Origin: Cryomorpha sp963836915
GTDB taxonomy: Bacteria; Bacteroidota; Bacteroidia; Flavobacteriales_D; Cryomorphaceae
Direction of reading: 5' to 3'
DNA: 64,000 nt
Assembly: GCA_963836915.1 (NCBI GenBank)
Contig: CAWILH010000002.1
Span: 2,108,001-2,172,000 of the forward strand
Under the pieces are notes generated by a model. The model had not been told where the DNA came from. It ran no database searches and was given only the letters and a program-made list of their open reading frames with translations. The position numbers and the translations under genes were made by a program. Positions 35,741 to 46,100 of this stretch are shown one piece after another (position 1 is the first letter of the stretch; the number at the start of each line of letters is the position of its first letter).

Positions 35741-36766
35741 ATGGGCTTCTTTAATTTTTTTACCCAAGAGATTGCGATCGATCTTGGCACCGCCAATACA
35801 CTCATAATCTATAATGATAAAGTAGTAGTAGATGAGCCATCTATCGTGGCAAAGGATCGATCTACCGACAAGATTATTGCCATAGGGCGTATGGCCCAAC
35901 AGATGCATGGCAAGACCCATGAAAATATCAAAACGATACGCCCGCTCAAAGATGGAGTCATAGCCGACTTTCAAGCGGCCGAAGCGATGATACGTGGAAT
36001 GATCAAAATGATCAAGCCGTGCCGCTCCTTTTTTACCCCTTCGCTGCGTATGGTGATCTGCATCCCTTCGGGCATAACCGAAGTTGAAAAAAGAGCCGTA
36101 AGAGACTCGGCAGAGCATGCAGGAGCCAAAGACGTATACCTCATACATGAACCGATGGCCGCAGCGATCGGTATCGGTATCGATGTAGAAGAGCCTATGG
36201 GAAATATGATCATCGATATAGGTGGCGGTACCAGCGAGATAGCCGTAATAGCCCTTGGCGGGATCGTATGTGATAAAAACATACGTGTGGCGGGAGATGA
36301 ATTTACCAGCGACATAGAAGAATACATGCGCCGCCAGCACAACATACTCGTAGGTGAGCGCACTGCCGAGCAGATCAAAATAGAAGTCGGCGCTGCCATC
36401 ACAGACCTTGAAGATCCGCCAGAAGACTTTGCCGTACGTGGCCGTGATCTTATGACCGGTATTCCAAAAGAAATTCATGTCTCCTACACCGAAATAGCCC
36501 ACGCCCTTGATAAGTCCATTTCAAAAATCGAAGAAGCCATCTTAAGTGCCCTTGAGCAAACCCCGCCTGAGCTTTCGGCAGATATTTACCGCACCGGAAT
36601 CTATCTAGCAGGGGGTGGCTCCATGCTGCGCGGACTCGACAAGCGGATATCGCTTAAAACCAAACTGCCCGTGCACATCGCCGAAGACCCCCTTCGAGCA
36701 GTAGCCCGTGGCACCGGAATAGCCCTAAAGAATATAGACCGCTTCCAATTCTTGATGCGCGACTAA
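35741..36766 (+). CDS. mreB: Rod shape-determining actin homologue MreB
   Basis: 341 residues. It polymerises under the membrane and guides lateral wall synthesis. It starts with the phosphate-1 motif EIAIDLGTANTLIIY; the phosphate-2 loop MIIDIGGGTSEIAVI is near residues 157-171, and the adenosine motif GIYLAGGGSMLRGLD is near the C-terminus. First of mreBCD-mrdA-rodA. Confidence 0.96.
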   Translation: MGFFNFFTQEIAIDLGTANTLIIYNDKVVVDEPSIVAKDRSTDKIIAIGRMAQQMHGKTHENIKTIRPLKDGVIADFQAAEAMIRGMIKMIKPCRSFFTPSLRMVICIPSGITEVEKRAVRDSAEHAGAKDVYLIHEPMAAAIGIGIDVEEPMGNMIIDIGGGTSEIAVIALGGIVCDKNIRVAGDEFTSDIEEYMRRQHNILVGERTAEQIKIEVGAAITDLEDPPEDFAVRGRDLMTGIPKEIHVSYTEIAHALDKSISKIEEAILSALEQTPPELSADIYRTGIYLAGGGSMLRGLDKRISLKTKLPVHIAEDPLRAVARGTGIALKNIDRFQFLMRD

Positions 36767-36788
36767 CCCCCTAAACTGAACCGAGACC

Positions 36789-37625
36789 ATGCGGAATTTT
36801 ATCCAATTCCTGGTTAAATACCACATGTTTCTATTTTTCGTAGGGCTGGAAGTGCTCTGCTTTTGGTTCATATTCAAGAACAATAGTTTTCACAGCGCGA
36901 GCTTCATAAACTCATCAAATAAAGTGGTGGGGACTATCTATGGCTGGAAGAGCAACATAACTGAATATATTGAGCTACAGCGTGTAAACGACGAGCTCTC
37001 GGCAGAGAATGAAGCCCTTCGGAACCGATTAAAATCAAACTTCGTAAATGTCAATGATCATTTCGTAATGATCAACGATACCTTGCGTGAGCGCAAGTAC
37101 CGCTATAAATCTGCGCAGGTAGTAAATAGCTCCATCAATAAGCAGCTTAACTACATGACCATTAATAAAGGCCGCGGCGAAGGGATAGAACCGCGGATGG
37201 GGGTGGTCACCACCAAAGGCTTGGTGGGAGTGGTAAAAGACGTTTCTGAGCATTTTAGCACCGTGATACCGATCATCAATATTAAGTATACCGCCAGCGC
37301 CGAACTGGAGCGCACCGGCAATTTTGGATTGCTGAGATGGCAAGGCGATGACTTTAATTATGCATTCTTGCAAGATGTGCCGCGCTATGTAGATGTACAG
37401 GTGGGCGACACCATCATTACACGCGGTGCTTCTGCCATTTACCCGAAAGGGATACCCATAGGCAGCGTATCGGCGGTAGAAGGAAAAGAAGGCACCAATT
37501 TTCACCAGATCAGGGTGAAGCTCTTCAATAGATTTGGGAAGATCAGATATGTGAATGTGGTCGAAAACCTATTGAGAGAAGAACAGCTCGACATCGAATC
37601 AAACCCCGAAGGCGATGCTGAATGA
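36789..37625 (+). CDS. mreC: Rod shape-determining protein MreC
   Basis: 278 residues. One membrane helix (FLVKYHMFLFFVGLEVLCFWFIF region), a coiled coil around residues 65-85 (LQRVNDELSAENEALRNRLK), and the periplasmic double beta-barrel (GVVTTKGLVGVVKDVSEHFSTV). It links PBP2/RodA with MreB and MreD. It overlaps mreD by 11 bases. Confidence 0.94.
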   Translation: MRNFIQFLVKYHMFLFFVGLEVLCFWFIFKNNSFHSASFINSSNKVVGTIYGWKSNITEYIELQRVNDELSAENEALRNRLKSNFVNVNDHFVMINDTLRERKYRYKSAQVVNSSINKQLNYMTINKGRGEGIEPRMGVVTTKGLVGVVKDVSEHFSTVIPIINIKYTASAELERTGNFGLLRWQGDDFNYAFLQDVPRYVDVQVGDTIITRGASAIYPKGIPIGSVSAVEGKEGTNFHQIRVKLFNRFGKIRYVNVVENLLREEQLDIESNPEGDAE

Positions 37626-38136
37626 TATTGTTTCAAATACCATTCGCTTTGTATTCCTCGTGTTATTGCAAGGATTGATTCTCAATGACGTAATCGTATG
37701 GCAGGGTATGGCGATGCCCTATCTCTACCTACTGTTTTTGCTCATGCTGCCCATAGAAACCCCGAGGTGGCTTGAGCTGCTCCTGGGTTTGGTACTCGGC
37801 CTTTCTATCGATATGTTTACCAACACTTTTGGTATTCACGCTTCGGCCTGCGTATTTCTGGCCTTCCTGCGTCCCGTATTTCTCTCGGCCATTGCACCGC
37901 GCGATGGGTACGAATTTGGCCAGCGCCCTTCTATTCAAGATCTTGGCATCTCTTGGTTCTTAAAGTATGCCGCCGTGCTGATCTTTGCACACCATTTCTG
38001 GCTATTTTACGTTGAGATGTATTCTTTGCGAAGCTTCTTTACCACGCTCCTGCGCGTGGTGATGAGCAGCAGCTTTACATTGATTTTAGTGCTGATCAGT
38101 CAGTATCTGGTAATGTCAAAAAAATCTACGAAGTAA
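37615..38136 (+). CDS. mreD: Rod shape-determining protein MreD
   Basis: 173 residues with about five membrane helices (FVFLVLLQGLILNDVIVW; LLGLVLGLSIDMFTNTFG). MreD is poorly conserved, so the call rests on topology, length and its place between mreC and mrdA. It starts inside the end of mreC and ends two bases before mrdA. Confidence 0.88.
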   Translation: MLNDIVSNTIRFVFLVLLQGLILNDVIVWQGMAMPYLYLLFLLMLPIETPRWLELLLGLVLGLSIDMFTNTFGIHASACVFLAFLRPVFLSAIAPRDGYEFGQRPSIQDLGISWFLKYAAVLIFAHHFWLFYVEMYSLRSFFTTLLRVVMSSSFTLILVLISQYLVMSKKSTK

Positions 38137-38138
38137 GA

Positions 38139-39948
38139 ATGAATCTGAGCGATAGGAAAATTATTATCGTCTTCATATTTATCGTGGTAGGGCTCATCTT
38201 TTCACTCCGGCTCTTCTTCTTGCAAGTGGTAGACGACGAGTGGAAAATAATGGCCGCCCGAGCTTCTGAGCGTGTGATCACTGAATACCCCGCGCGTGGA
38301 TTGATATACGATCGCACCGGAAAATTGATGGTTGCAAACACCGCCGTTTATGACTTGATGATAGTGCCCAGAAACGTGAAAAATCTTGATACATTGGCTT
38401 TCTGCAATCTTTTGCAAATAGATACCGCAGAGTTCAGGTCTAAATTGGCAGCAGCCAAAAAATTCAGCCGCTACAAACCATCCATTTTTGAGAAGCAGAT
38501 CCCATCTAGCGAGTACGTTGAAGTAGCCGAGAACCTGCATCTCTACCCCGGCTTCTATGGGCAGCCGAGAACGCTGCGCTACTACCCGAAGCCGGTAGCA
38601 GCGCACGCCATGGGATATGTGAGCGAAGTGACGCCAAAGATTATCGAAGAGAATGGGTACTATGAGCGCGGCGATTATATTGGTGCCAATGGAGTGGAAA
38701 GCATCTATGAAGAAGCCCTGCGCGGTCGACGCGGCAAGCGCTTTATTCTTGTGGATGTGCACAATAATGAAAAAGGATCTTACGAAGGGGGACGGCTCGA
38801 CACTTTGGCGCAAGCCGGTAGAAACCTCACATCAAGCATAGATCTTGACCTACAGGAATATGGCGAGAAGCTTATGAAGAACAAGCGCGGAAGCGTAGTA
38901 GCCATCGAACCTGCCACGGGCGAGATACTCTGTATGATCACCAACCCCAATTACGATCCGAATCTCTTGGTGGGCAGGGTACGCGGAAAAAATTATCAAG
39001 CGCTCAGCCAAGATACGCTCAAACCATTATTTAATCGGGCATTGATGGCTCGATACCCTCCGGGGTCTACTTTTAAATTGCTCCAAGCCTTGATGGGGCT
39101 GGATGAAGGGGTGATCGATGAAAACACACTTTTCTCCTGTAATTCAGGATTCTACTATGCCGGCAGAAGGCTGGGCTGCCACGCCCACTCATCACCAGTA
39201 AATCTTCGGTTCAGTATACAGACCAGTTGCAACGCATATTACTGTAACGTCTTCAAAAGGCTTATAGATAAGTATCCCACCAGCGAAGAAAGCTATCAAA
39301 AATGGCGAAAACACCTTTCTTTATTTGGATTGGGATCTAAACTTCACGTGGACATGACCAGCGAAATTAACGGATTTGTACCCGAAACTACCTATTACGA
39401 TAAGTTTTACGGAAGAAACCGGTGGAATGGATTTACGATTATTTCACTCGCCATCGGTCAGGGAGAGCTCGGCATCACACCGATCCAAGTGGCCAATTTC
39501 ACTTCGGCCATAGCCAATCGAGGTTGGTATTATGCGCCCCATATCATCAAGGAGATCGGCGGCGAGCCCCTCACCGACACCACCTATACCCAAAGGCATG
39601 AGACCGGAATAGCCCGGCAGCACTTTGACAAGGTGGTAGAAGGGATGTACCAGGTAATAGAAAACGGGACTGGGCGCGGCGTGCGCTTTAGCCCCGATAT
39701 AGACGTATGTGGCAAGACGGGGACAGCGCAAAACCCCCACGGTAATGGACCACTCTATTTTTATCGCTTTCGCGCCAAAAGATGATCCTAAGATTGCCAT
39801 CGCGGTGTATGTTGAAAATGTAGGTTTTGGATCTACCTGGGCAGCACCCATTACCAGCCTTATGATGGAGCAATACCTTACCGATACCATTCAAAGACCG
39901 CATATCGAAAAACGGATGCTCGATGCCGACTTACTTCATAATCATTAA
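38139..39948 (+). CDS. mrdA: Penicillin-binding protein 2, with a frame break
   Basis: Elongasome transpeptidase. It has one N-terminal membrane helix, the pedestal domain, then the transpeptidase motifs: PPGSTFK (SxxK), QTSCNAYYC (SxN) and CGKTGTAQ (KTG). Just after KTGTAQNP the frame ends with RFRAKR and a TGA at 39783-39785. The true C-terminus (MDHSIFIAFAPKDDPKIAIAVYV) continues in the +1-shifted frame to 39948. The break lies at a CCCCC run about 39733-39737. Repaired length is about 602 residues. The gene should be essential, so a sequencing error is likely. Confidence 0.9.
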
Positions 39949-41268
39949 ATGGGAAGAAAGGGAAATATCGCCAAATCGATCGATTGGTTCACCATACTGC
40001 TCTACGCAGCGCTGATGCTGATGGGCTGGTTCAATATTTATTCCGCGAGTTTCAATGCTGACTTCCCTTCCATCTTCGATACCACGCAGGAGTATGGCAA
40101 GCAGTTTATCTGGATCGTCACCGCATCGATACTGGCCTTTGTGATCCTACTTTTTGATGGGGAGTTTATGCGGCGCGCATCGCCAGTGGTCTATGGCGTT
40201 ACCACCCTTCTGCTCATCCTGGTACTGATATTCGGAAAGGAAGTAAATGGAGCCAAGGCTTGGTTTGGCTTTGGTAGCTTCGGCATACAGCCCAGCGAGT
40301 TTGCAAAGCTCGGCACGAGCATGATGATCGCCTACTTCTTGAGCCAGCCCAATATCCGCATTGAAAATTTGCGAACAAGGCTCTATACCATCGGCATCAT
40401 CGCCATGCCCGCCGCATTGATCATGCTCCAGCCCGATACCGGCACGGTGCTCGTATTTACCGCCTACGTGCTCGTACTTTACCGCGAAGGCCTTTCGGGA
40501 AATATCCTCCTGCTCGGTCTGCTGGCCATTATACTCTCTGTGCTTTCGCTGGTGCTAAAAGCCACGACGCTCGACATTTTGGGGCTCGAGATGGCGGGGC
40601 ATTATTTCCTGATGATCTTCATAGCCATTGCGGCCACCTTGATCTTCTTGGCCATACGGCGCTTTGTGCTGCCGCGCTTTCGCGCAAAAAACTACGCCCT
40701 GCTTATAGGCACGGCAGTGGGGAGCTTGATCTTTATCGCCACCCTCGACCAGGTATTTGAAAAGGTGCTGGAGCCCCACCAAAAGATCCGGATCAACATC
40801 CTGCTTGGCCTCGCCGAAGACCCGCAGGGGGCGGGATACAACGTAAAGCAATCGCAGACGGCCATAGGCTCTGGCGGCTTTGCCGGCAAGGGCTACCTAG
40901 ACGGCACGCTCACCAAATTCAAGTATGTGCCCATGCAGAGCACCGACTTTATCTACTGCACCATCGGCGAGGAATGGGGTTTTCTGGGCAGCACCTTTGT
41001 GATAGCCGTATTTATCACCCTCATGCTCCGGCTCGTATTCCTTGCCGAGCGGCAGCGCTCCGTATTCACCCGCATCTACGGCTACTCCGTGGCCTGCATT
41101 CTCTTCATGCACCTGCTCATCAACATCGGCATGGCCATAGGCCTGGCACCCGTGATCGGCATCCCCCTGCCCTTCTTCAGCTATGGCGGCTCATCGCTCT
41201 GGGGTTTTACCATCTTGCTATTTATATTGTTGAGGATGGATACGGAGAGGTTGGTGGTTTTGAGGTGA
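39949..41268 (+). CDS. rodA: Rod shape-determining glycosyltransferase RodA
   Basis: 439 residues of the SEDS family. It polymerises peptidoglycan glycans with PBP2. About ten membrane helices; SEDS landmarks are GFGSFGIQPSEFAKLGTSM, the conserved loop with YLDGTLTKFKYVPMQSTDFIYC and EEWGF, and GIPLPFFSYGGSSLWG near the end. It starts one base after the mrdA stop and ends the mre operon. The accessory region begins right after it. Confidence 0.94.
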   Translation: MGRKGNIAKSIDWFTILLYAALMLMGWFNIYSASFNADFPSIFDTTQEYGKQFIWIVTASILAFVILLFDGEFMRRASPVVYGVTTLLLILVLIFGKEVNGAKAWFGFGSFGIQPSEFAKLGTSMMIAYFLSQPNIRIENLRTRLYTIGIIAMPAALIMLQPDTGTVLVFTAYVLVLYREGLSGNILLLGLLAIILSVLSLVLKATTLDILGLEMAGHYFLMIFIAIAATLIFLAIRRFVLPRFRAKNYALLIGTAVGSLIFIATLDQVFEKVLEPHQKIRINILLGLAEDPQGAGYNVKQSQTAIGSGGFAGKGYLDGTLTKFKYVPMQSTDFIYCTIGEEWGFLGSTFVIAVFITLMLRLVFLAERQRSVFTRIYGYSVACILFMHLLINIGMAIGLAPVIGIPLPFFSYGGSSLWGFTILLFILLRMDTERLVVLR

Positions 41269-41270
41269 GG

Positions 41271-41408
41271 GTCGAACTATCAAATGCTACCGTAACCTTT
41301 TATGGCTTTAATGCCAAAGGGATTTCACACAATGAAGGCCCGCTGATAGCTTGGTTCAAAGACCCGGCAGGGAATATCCTTTCGGTGATTGAGGGGAATA
41401 GTGGTTGA
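41271..41408 (+). pseudogene. C-terminal remnant of a VOC (glyoxalase-like) protein
   Basis: 45 codons reading VELSNATVTFYGFNAKGISH and then LIAWFKDPAGNILSVIEG, the closing strand-and-loop of glyoxalase/bleomycin-resistance proteins, with a proper TGA. There is no start and no N-terminal half; the frame simply emerges from within rodA. It marks a deletion joint directly behind the mre operon. Confidence 0.65.
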
Positions 41409-41489
41409 TTTGGGAGATGGAGGTAAATAAGGATTAGATTGCACTTTGTTTCTTTAAAAACTTGGGGTCTATTGAAATGTATTTATGGA

Positions 41490-41790
41490 TCAAACCAGCT
41501 CATCGTATAGTTTATCAGGATCTTGCCTTGTATCGAAAAGTGTAATGACTTCTTTTTCCTTGAAGTCAACAGGATAAAAGAATGTGGTGTGCCTGGTTAC
41601 TACACACTTAATATAACCCACCGAGTTCATCAGACTTAACACAGCTTTGAGGATTTGATGAAATCTGCTCAATTTTGGATTGAAAATATGCAAAAAAATC
41701 GGATTTTACTTTCAAGCCCCACTCTTCCAGTAAATAGACCAAAAGGGCCTTCAGTTTATCTTCGGCGAGTTCAGACAGAAAAACTTCCAT
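41490..41790 (-). pseudogene. RelE/ParE-family toxin, frameshifted
   Basis: The N-terminal frame from ATG 41790 reads MEVFLSELAEDKLKALLVYL and so on to GGLY and a TAA. The C-terminal frame continues KCVVTRHTTFFYPVDFKEKE then VITLFDTRQDPDKLYDEL to 41490. The joint at about 41606-41612 (TATATTAAG) has one extra T. Repaired length is about 99 residues, a normal RelE/ParE size. The start overlaps the antitoxin stop by one base (TGATG). Confidence 0.75.
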
Positions 41791-42008
41791 CAAGATAATT
41801 TTTTCAGCACATCTTTGTAAGCAATGCGTTTGCCTTGGTTTAACTGGTCAATACCACGTTTTATTTCTACCTGTTCCGCTAGCGTTAACTCATTCCAAAA
41901 ATTCGATTTTTCATCGACGATAAAAGCTTTCAATTTTTGAATAAAACTGTCATTGTCGATGTTCAGTATCAATTTGACCAGTTCTATTTTTGATGTTTGA
42001 ATATCCAT
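41790..42008 (-). CDS. Antitoxin of the adjacent ParE-type locus
   Basis: 72 residues from ATG 42008 (MDIQTSKIELVKLILNI). The C-terminal half, FWNELTLAEQVEIKRGIDQL then NQGKRIAYKDVLKKLS, matches the Bacteroidota addiction-module antitoxins paired with RelE/ParE toxins. It is intact while its toxin is frameshifted. Confidence 0.75.
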   Translation of the reverse strand: MDIQTSKIELVKLILNIDNDSFIQKLKAFIVDEKSNFWNELTLAEQVEIKRGIDQLNQGKRIAYKDVLKKLS

Positions 42009-42184
42009 ACCGAAAGGTTTTCCCAAAGTTAGAATAAATTACGTTTTCTTCGAACTGTTGTAAGGTATGTTTAAGATTGGTGACGCAATAAACTGAACAC
42101 CGGTTCATAGCCCAAAAGACAGCAATCAGTACACTTACCCACACATATCTCACCTTGCCCATCCATCGTTAGTGAGACACTGAT

Positions 42185-42526
42185 ATGCCATTATACCAAA
42201 CTTCCGGCTTCAAGAAATACCTAAAGCAGCAAGATACCGCCGCGATCGGCAAAGCCTACCAGACGATTACCAGCTATTTTCACGATCCGGCCATTCAAGA
42301 AAACAACAGGCAGAGCAAGGAAGAAGAGTTCCAAGGCATATTCTTGACCGAACTGTTTGTAAAAATGCTGAGCTATACCATCAAGCCCTACCTGGCTGTC
42401 GAAGGCAATAAACCTGAGGGCATCCCGGCTCCGCGAATTTGCCTGCCAAGAATCTCCGATGTGTTTACCAATTTCAAGAATTCCATAAATGCCATCAAGT
42501 CCAAACTCAATTCCTTATCCAGGTGA
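42185..42526 (+). pseudogene. N-terminal stub of an Eco57I-like restriction-modification protein
   Basis: Residues 1-68 or so (MPLYQTSGFKKYLKQQDTAA, SYFHDPAIQENNRQSKEEEF, TELFVKMLSYT) look like the N-terminus of large Bacteroidota proteins that combine nuclease and adenine methyltransferase. After about 42,395 the frame crosses into antisense sequence of a regulator fragment and stops. The full protein would exceed 900 residues, so over 90% is gone. Confidence 0.6.
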
Positions 42527-42705
42527 TAGCCCCTTTCACTTTCCGAAGAGGCTATCTCAATACCGTATTGCGTCCGGAGTTTATTCAGGTCGCGGTCGAA
42601 GGTGCACCCGCCCGTACCCACGCCGTGGCGTTCCTGCAAATGTTCCAACATAGCCCGCTTTGAAGGAAAGTGCCGCGCTTCGATTTTTTCAATATGCGCA
42701 GGTTT
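42410..42705 (-). pseudogene. N-terminal fragment of a WYL-type HTH regulator
   Basis: The minus frame reads AHIEKIEARHFPSKRAMLEH, then TFDRDLNKLRTQYGIEIASS and GYHLDKELSLDLMAFMEFL. The FxRDLNxLRxxYGIxI-GYxL pattern is the winged-helix start of WYL-domain regulators. It has no clear ATG at its head (open back to about 42,705) and is cut after NTSEIL, where it abuts the restriction-modification stub. Confidence 0.5.
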
Positions 42706-43108
42706 CTTCTATTTAGTGCAATGCCAATAAATTTTCACTGCCTTCGTAAAACGAATCAATATCATTCTCAAATTGCGGAAAGTGCGCTTAGCCACAATTC
42801 CCATCTTTGATAGCCACGGACGCGGCAGCGCAGCTTTACTCCCAGCCTATTCCCGGATGCTCAATTGTGCAAGAACCGCTTGCACAACTGCGACCAAGGA
42901 ATACAAATTTCCAACAAATCCCTGATGCCTAATCCATGAATCATCTTGGCATCAAGGCGCAATAAGTTTGCGGGCGCTGCACTATTGAATCTGTTCAGCA
43001 ACAATAGTATATTTACCCGCTGCGGCCATCAGAGTACAATGAGAAAAGAGACAATTCATATTTTCACCTTTCGGGGAATGGTTCCGCAAATGATTAAGCT
43101 GTAGCCAA
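42706..43108. other. Gene-poor debris upstream of hsdR
   Basis: No intact gene. A short minus-strand tail reads AHFPQFENDIDSFYEGSE then NLLALH and a stop (about 42775-42710), which looks like the C-terminus of a lost protein. The remainder shows no recognisable coding sequence, tRNA or repeat. The hsdR promoter should lie here, but no clear TTTG/TAnnTTTG pair was found. Confidence 0.4.
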
Positions 43109-46100
43109 ATGCTTAACGAAGATGCCCGCGTAAAAATTCCAACCATCCTACACCTGTGTAAGTTGGGGTACACATACCTTTCGCTAAAGGGTGCGCTGTG
43201 GGATAAGGAGACGAATGTTTTTCCTGAAATATTTGAACAGAGTCTGAAGCGGATCAATCTAAATGTTGAGGTAGATGATATAAAAAGGTATTACGGCGAT
43301 CTTTCGCTAATGCTCGAAAATGAAGACTTAGGACGAGAGTTTTTTGGAAAGCTGAAGGAGCAAACTGGAATTAAGCTGATTGATTTTGAGAATTTTGATC
43401 GAAATACCTTTCACGTCGTTACCGAACTGCCTTGCGAAAAGGACGATGAGAGTTTTAGGCCGGACATTACATTGCTGATCAACGGAATGCCGCTTGTTTT
43501 TATTGAAGTAAAAAAACCCAATAACCGCGAAGGGATTCTGGCTGAGCGAAACCGTATTTACACCCGATTCCAGAATAAGAAATTCCGAATGTTTATCAAT
43601 ATTACCCAGCTCATGGTATTCTCAAATAATATGGAATACGATGACGGAGATATCGAACCATTGCAAGGTGCTTATTTCGCCACGCCGTCATACAAAAAGC
43701 CGGGGTTCAATTATTTTCGGGAAGAAGATGATGCCTACAAATCGCCTAACCTGCCGGTGATTGATGACGCGCTCGAAAATGCAATTCTGAAGGATAATAA
43801 CCTGTCGAGTATTAAAGATTCGGCGGAGTTTGCTACGAATAAAAAAGTGGATACGCCTACCAATCGGATTTGCACATCGCTTTTCAGCAAAGAGCGACTC
43901 AAATTTATGCTTCAATATTCCATTGTGTATGTGGATGAAGTGAATGGATTGGAGAAACACGTGATGCGTTATCCGCAAATATTTGCAACCAAAGCCATTG
44001 AAGAAAAGCTCAATGAAGGCATAACCAAGGGAATCATCTGGCATACGCAGGGAAGCGGAAAAACAGCCTTGGCTTTTTATAATATACACCACCTGACTGA
44101 CTATTATCGGCGGAAGGAAGTAGTGCCGAAATTTTACTTTATCGTTGACCGGCTGGACTTACTTACCCAGGCTGCCGCCGAATTTGAAGCCCGTGGACTG
44201 AAAGTGCGGCGTGTCAATTCGAGATCTGAATTTGCCGCCGAGATAAAGTCAACGTTGGCAGTTCATAACGATAGCGGGCGCCGGGAAATTACGGTTGTCA
44301 ATATTCAGAAATTCAAAGACGATCCCGATGTGGTTCGCAATACGGATTACAATCTGGGTATTCAGCGCATTTACTTTCTCGATGAAGTACACCGCAGCTA
44401 CAATCCCAAAGGAAGTTTTCTGGCCAATTTGAAAGAGTCTGACCCAAATGCGATAAAAATCGGCTTGACCGGAACGCCATTGCTTGGTGAAGATTTTAAC
44501 TCGAAAGACCTTTTCGGAAATTACATTCACCGATACTATTACAACGCGTCGATAAAAGATGGCTACACGCTGCGCTTGATTCGCGAGGAGATAGAAACAC
44601 AGTATAAATTAACGCTTACAAAAACGCTTGAAGACATCAAGATTTTGCGTGGCGAAGGAAGCAAGAAAGAACTTTATGCGCATCCGAAATTTGCGGAAGC
44701 ATTGCTGAAATACATTGTAGAAGATTTTGAAAATTCACGTCTCAGGTTTGACGACAACACCATTGGCGCCTTGGTGGTTTGCGATTCATCAGATCAAGCA
44801 AAGGCTATGCACAAAATCTTTATGGAGAAGTACGCATTGCAGCAAGAAGCTGTACCAATGCTTATGGCTGCAGAACCGGAAGAGCGATACCAATTAAAGC
44901 AAAAAGCAGAACGCAAGGTAAATACCGCTGCGGTTATTTTGCATGATGTTGGCACCAAAAGCGACCGAAAAGAATGGGTGGATAATTTTAAAGCCGGAAA
45001 GATAGATTTGCTCTTCGTTTACAATATGCTGCTTACGGGTTTCGATGCGCGCCGACTCAAAAAACTGTATTTGGGACGGGTGGTAAAATCGCATAATCTA
45101 TTGCAAACCCTTACCCGCGTAAATAGAACGTACAAAGATTTTAGGTACGGCTATGTGGTTGACTTTGCCGATATTCAAAGGGAATTTGATAAAACCAATA
45201 AGGCGTATTTTGACGAATTGCAATCTGAACTGGGCGACGATTTGCAGCATTATTCTGATTTGTTTTTAAAACCCGAAGAGATTGAAGAACAGATAGATGA
45301 AGTTAAAGATGCGCTCTTTCATTTCGATACCATCAATGCCGAAAATTTTTCTCAGCAGGTAAGCGAGATAAACGACCGCAAGCAGATGCTCGAACTTGTG
45401 AAAGCACTCAACACCGCGCGTAGTCTGTACAATTTGATTCGCCTTACAGGAAATTACGAATTGCTCGGGAAACTCGATTTCAGGAAACTGACCCAACTGG
45501 CCGGGGTGGCAGAAGCGCGCCTGGCATTAATCAATCAAAAAGCACAACTGGAAAGTGGCGATACCACAACCAACTTGCTAAATGTGGCATTGGAAAATGT
45601 GGTTTTTGCTTTCACGAAAGTGCGCGAAGAAGAAATGGTGCTTGCCGATGCACTCAAAGACATTTTGCGGAAAACGCGCGAAATGCTATCCAATAATTTC
45701 GACCAACGCTCGCCCGAATTTATCTCGCTGAAGGAAGAACTGGAGCGCCTTTTCAAGAAGAAAAACTTGAACGAAGTGACCAAAGATGAAATGGAAGCGA
45801 ATATTGAAGCGCTAAAAGCCATACTTGCGGAAGCAAAAGAAGACGACCGAAAAAACAGATTGCTGCGCGCCAAATACGCCAACGATGCCAAATACGCGCG
45901 CATACACAAGCGCCTGATGGAAAAGGGCGAGCCAACAAAAAAAGAAGCCCTACTTTTTGAAGCACTCAATGACTTGAAACAAGCCGCTGATTTGCAGATT
46001 TTGCAAAACGCACGCATGCTTAGCAACGAAGGTTTTGTAGAGCGCATGCTGATGAAAGAAGTGATAGAACAATTTGAAAATAAACACCACATAGACCTTA

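Noticed and set aside
35735..36502. 255-codon minus-strand frame opposite mreB
   Set aside because: Shadow of a strongly conserved gene; Tyr/His/Gly-rich with no domain.
40974..41408. 144-codon frame starting inside rodA
   Set aside because: The first two thirds are an out-of-frame, Arg/His/Pro-rich reading of rodA. Only the last 45 codons (VOC tail) resemble protein, so only that part was kept.
41950..42162. 70-codon minus-strand frame upstream of the antitoxin
   Set aside because: Overlaps the antitoxin start in another frame and has no recognisable feature.
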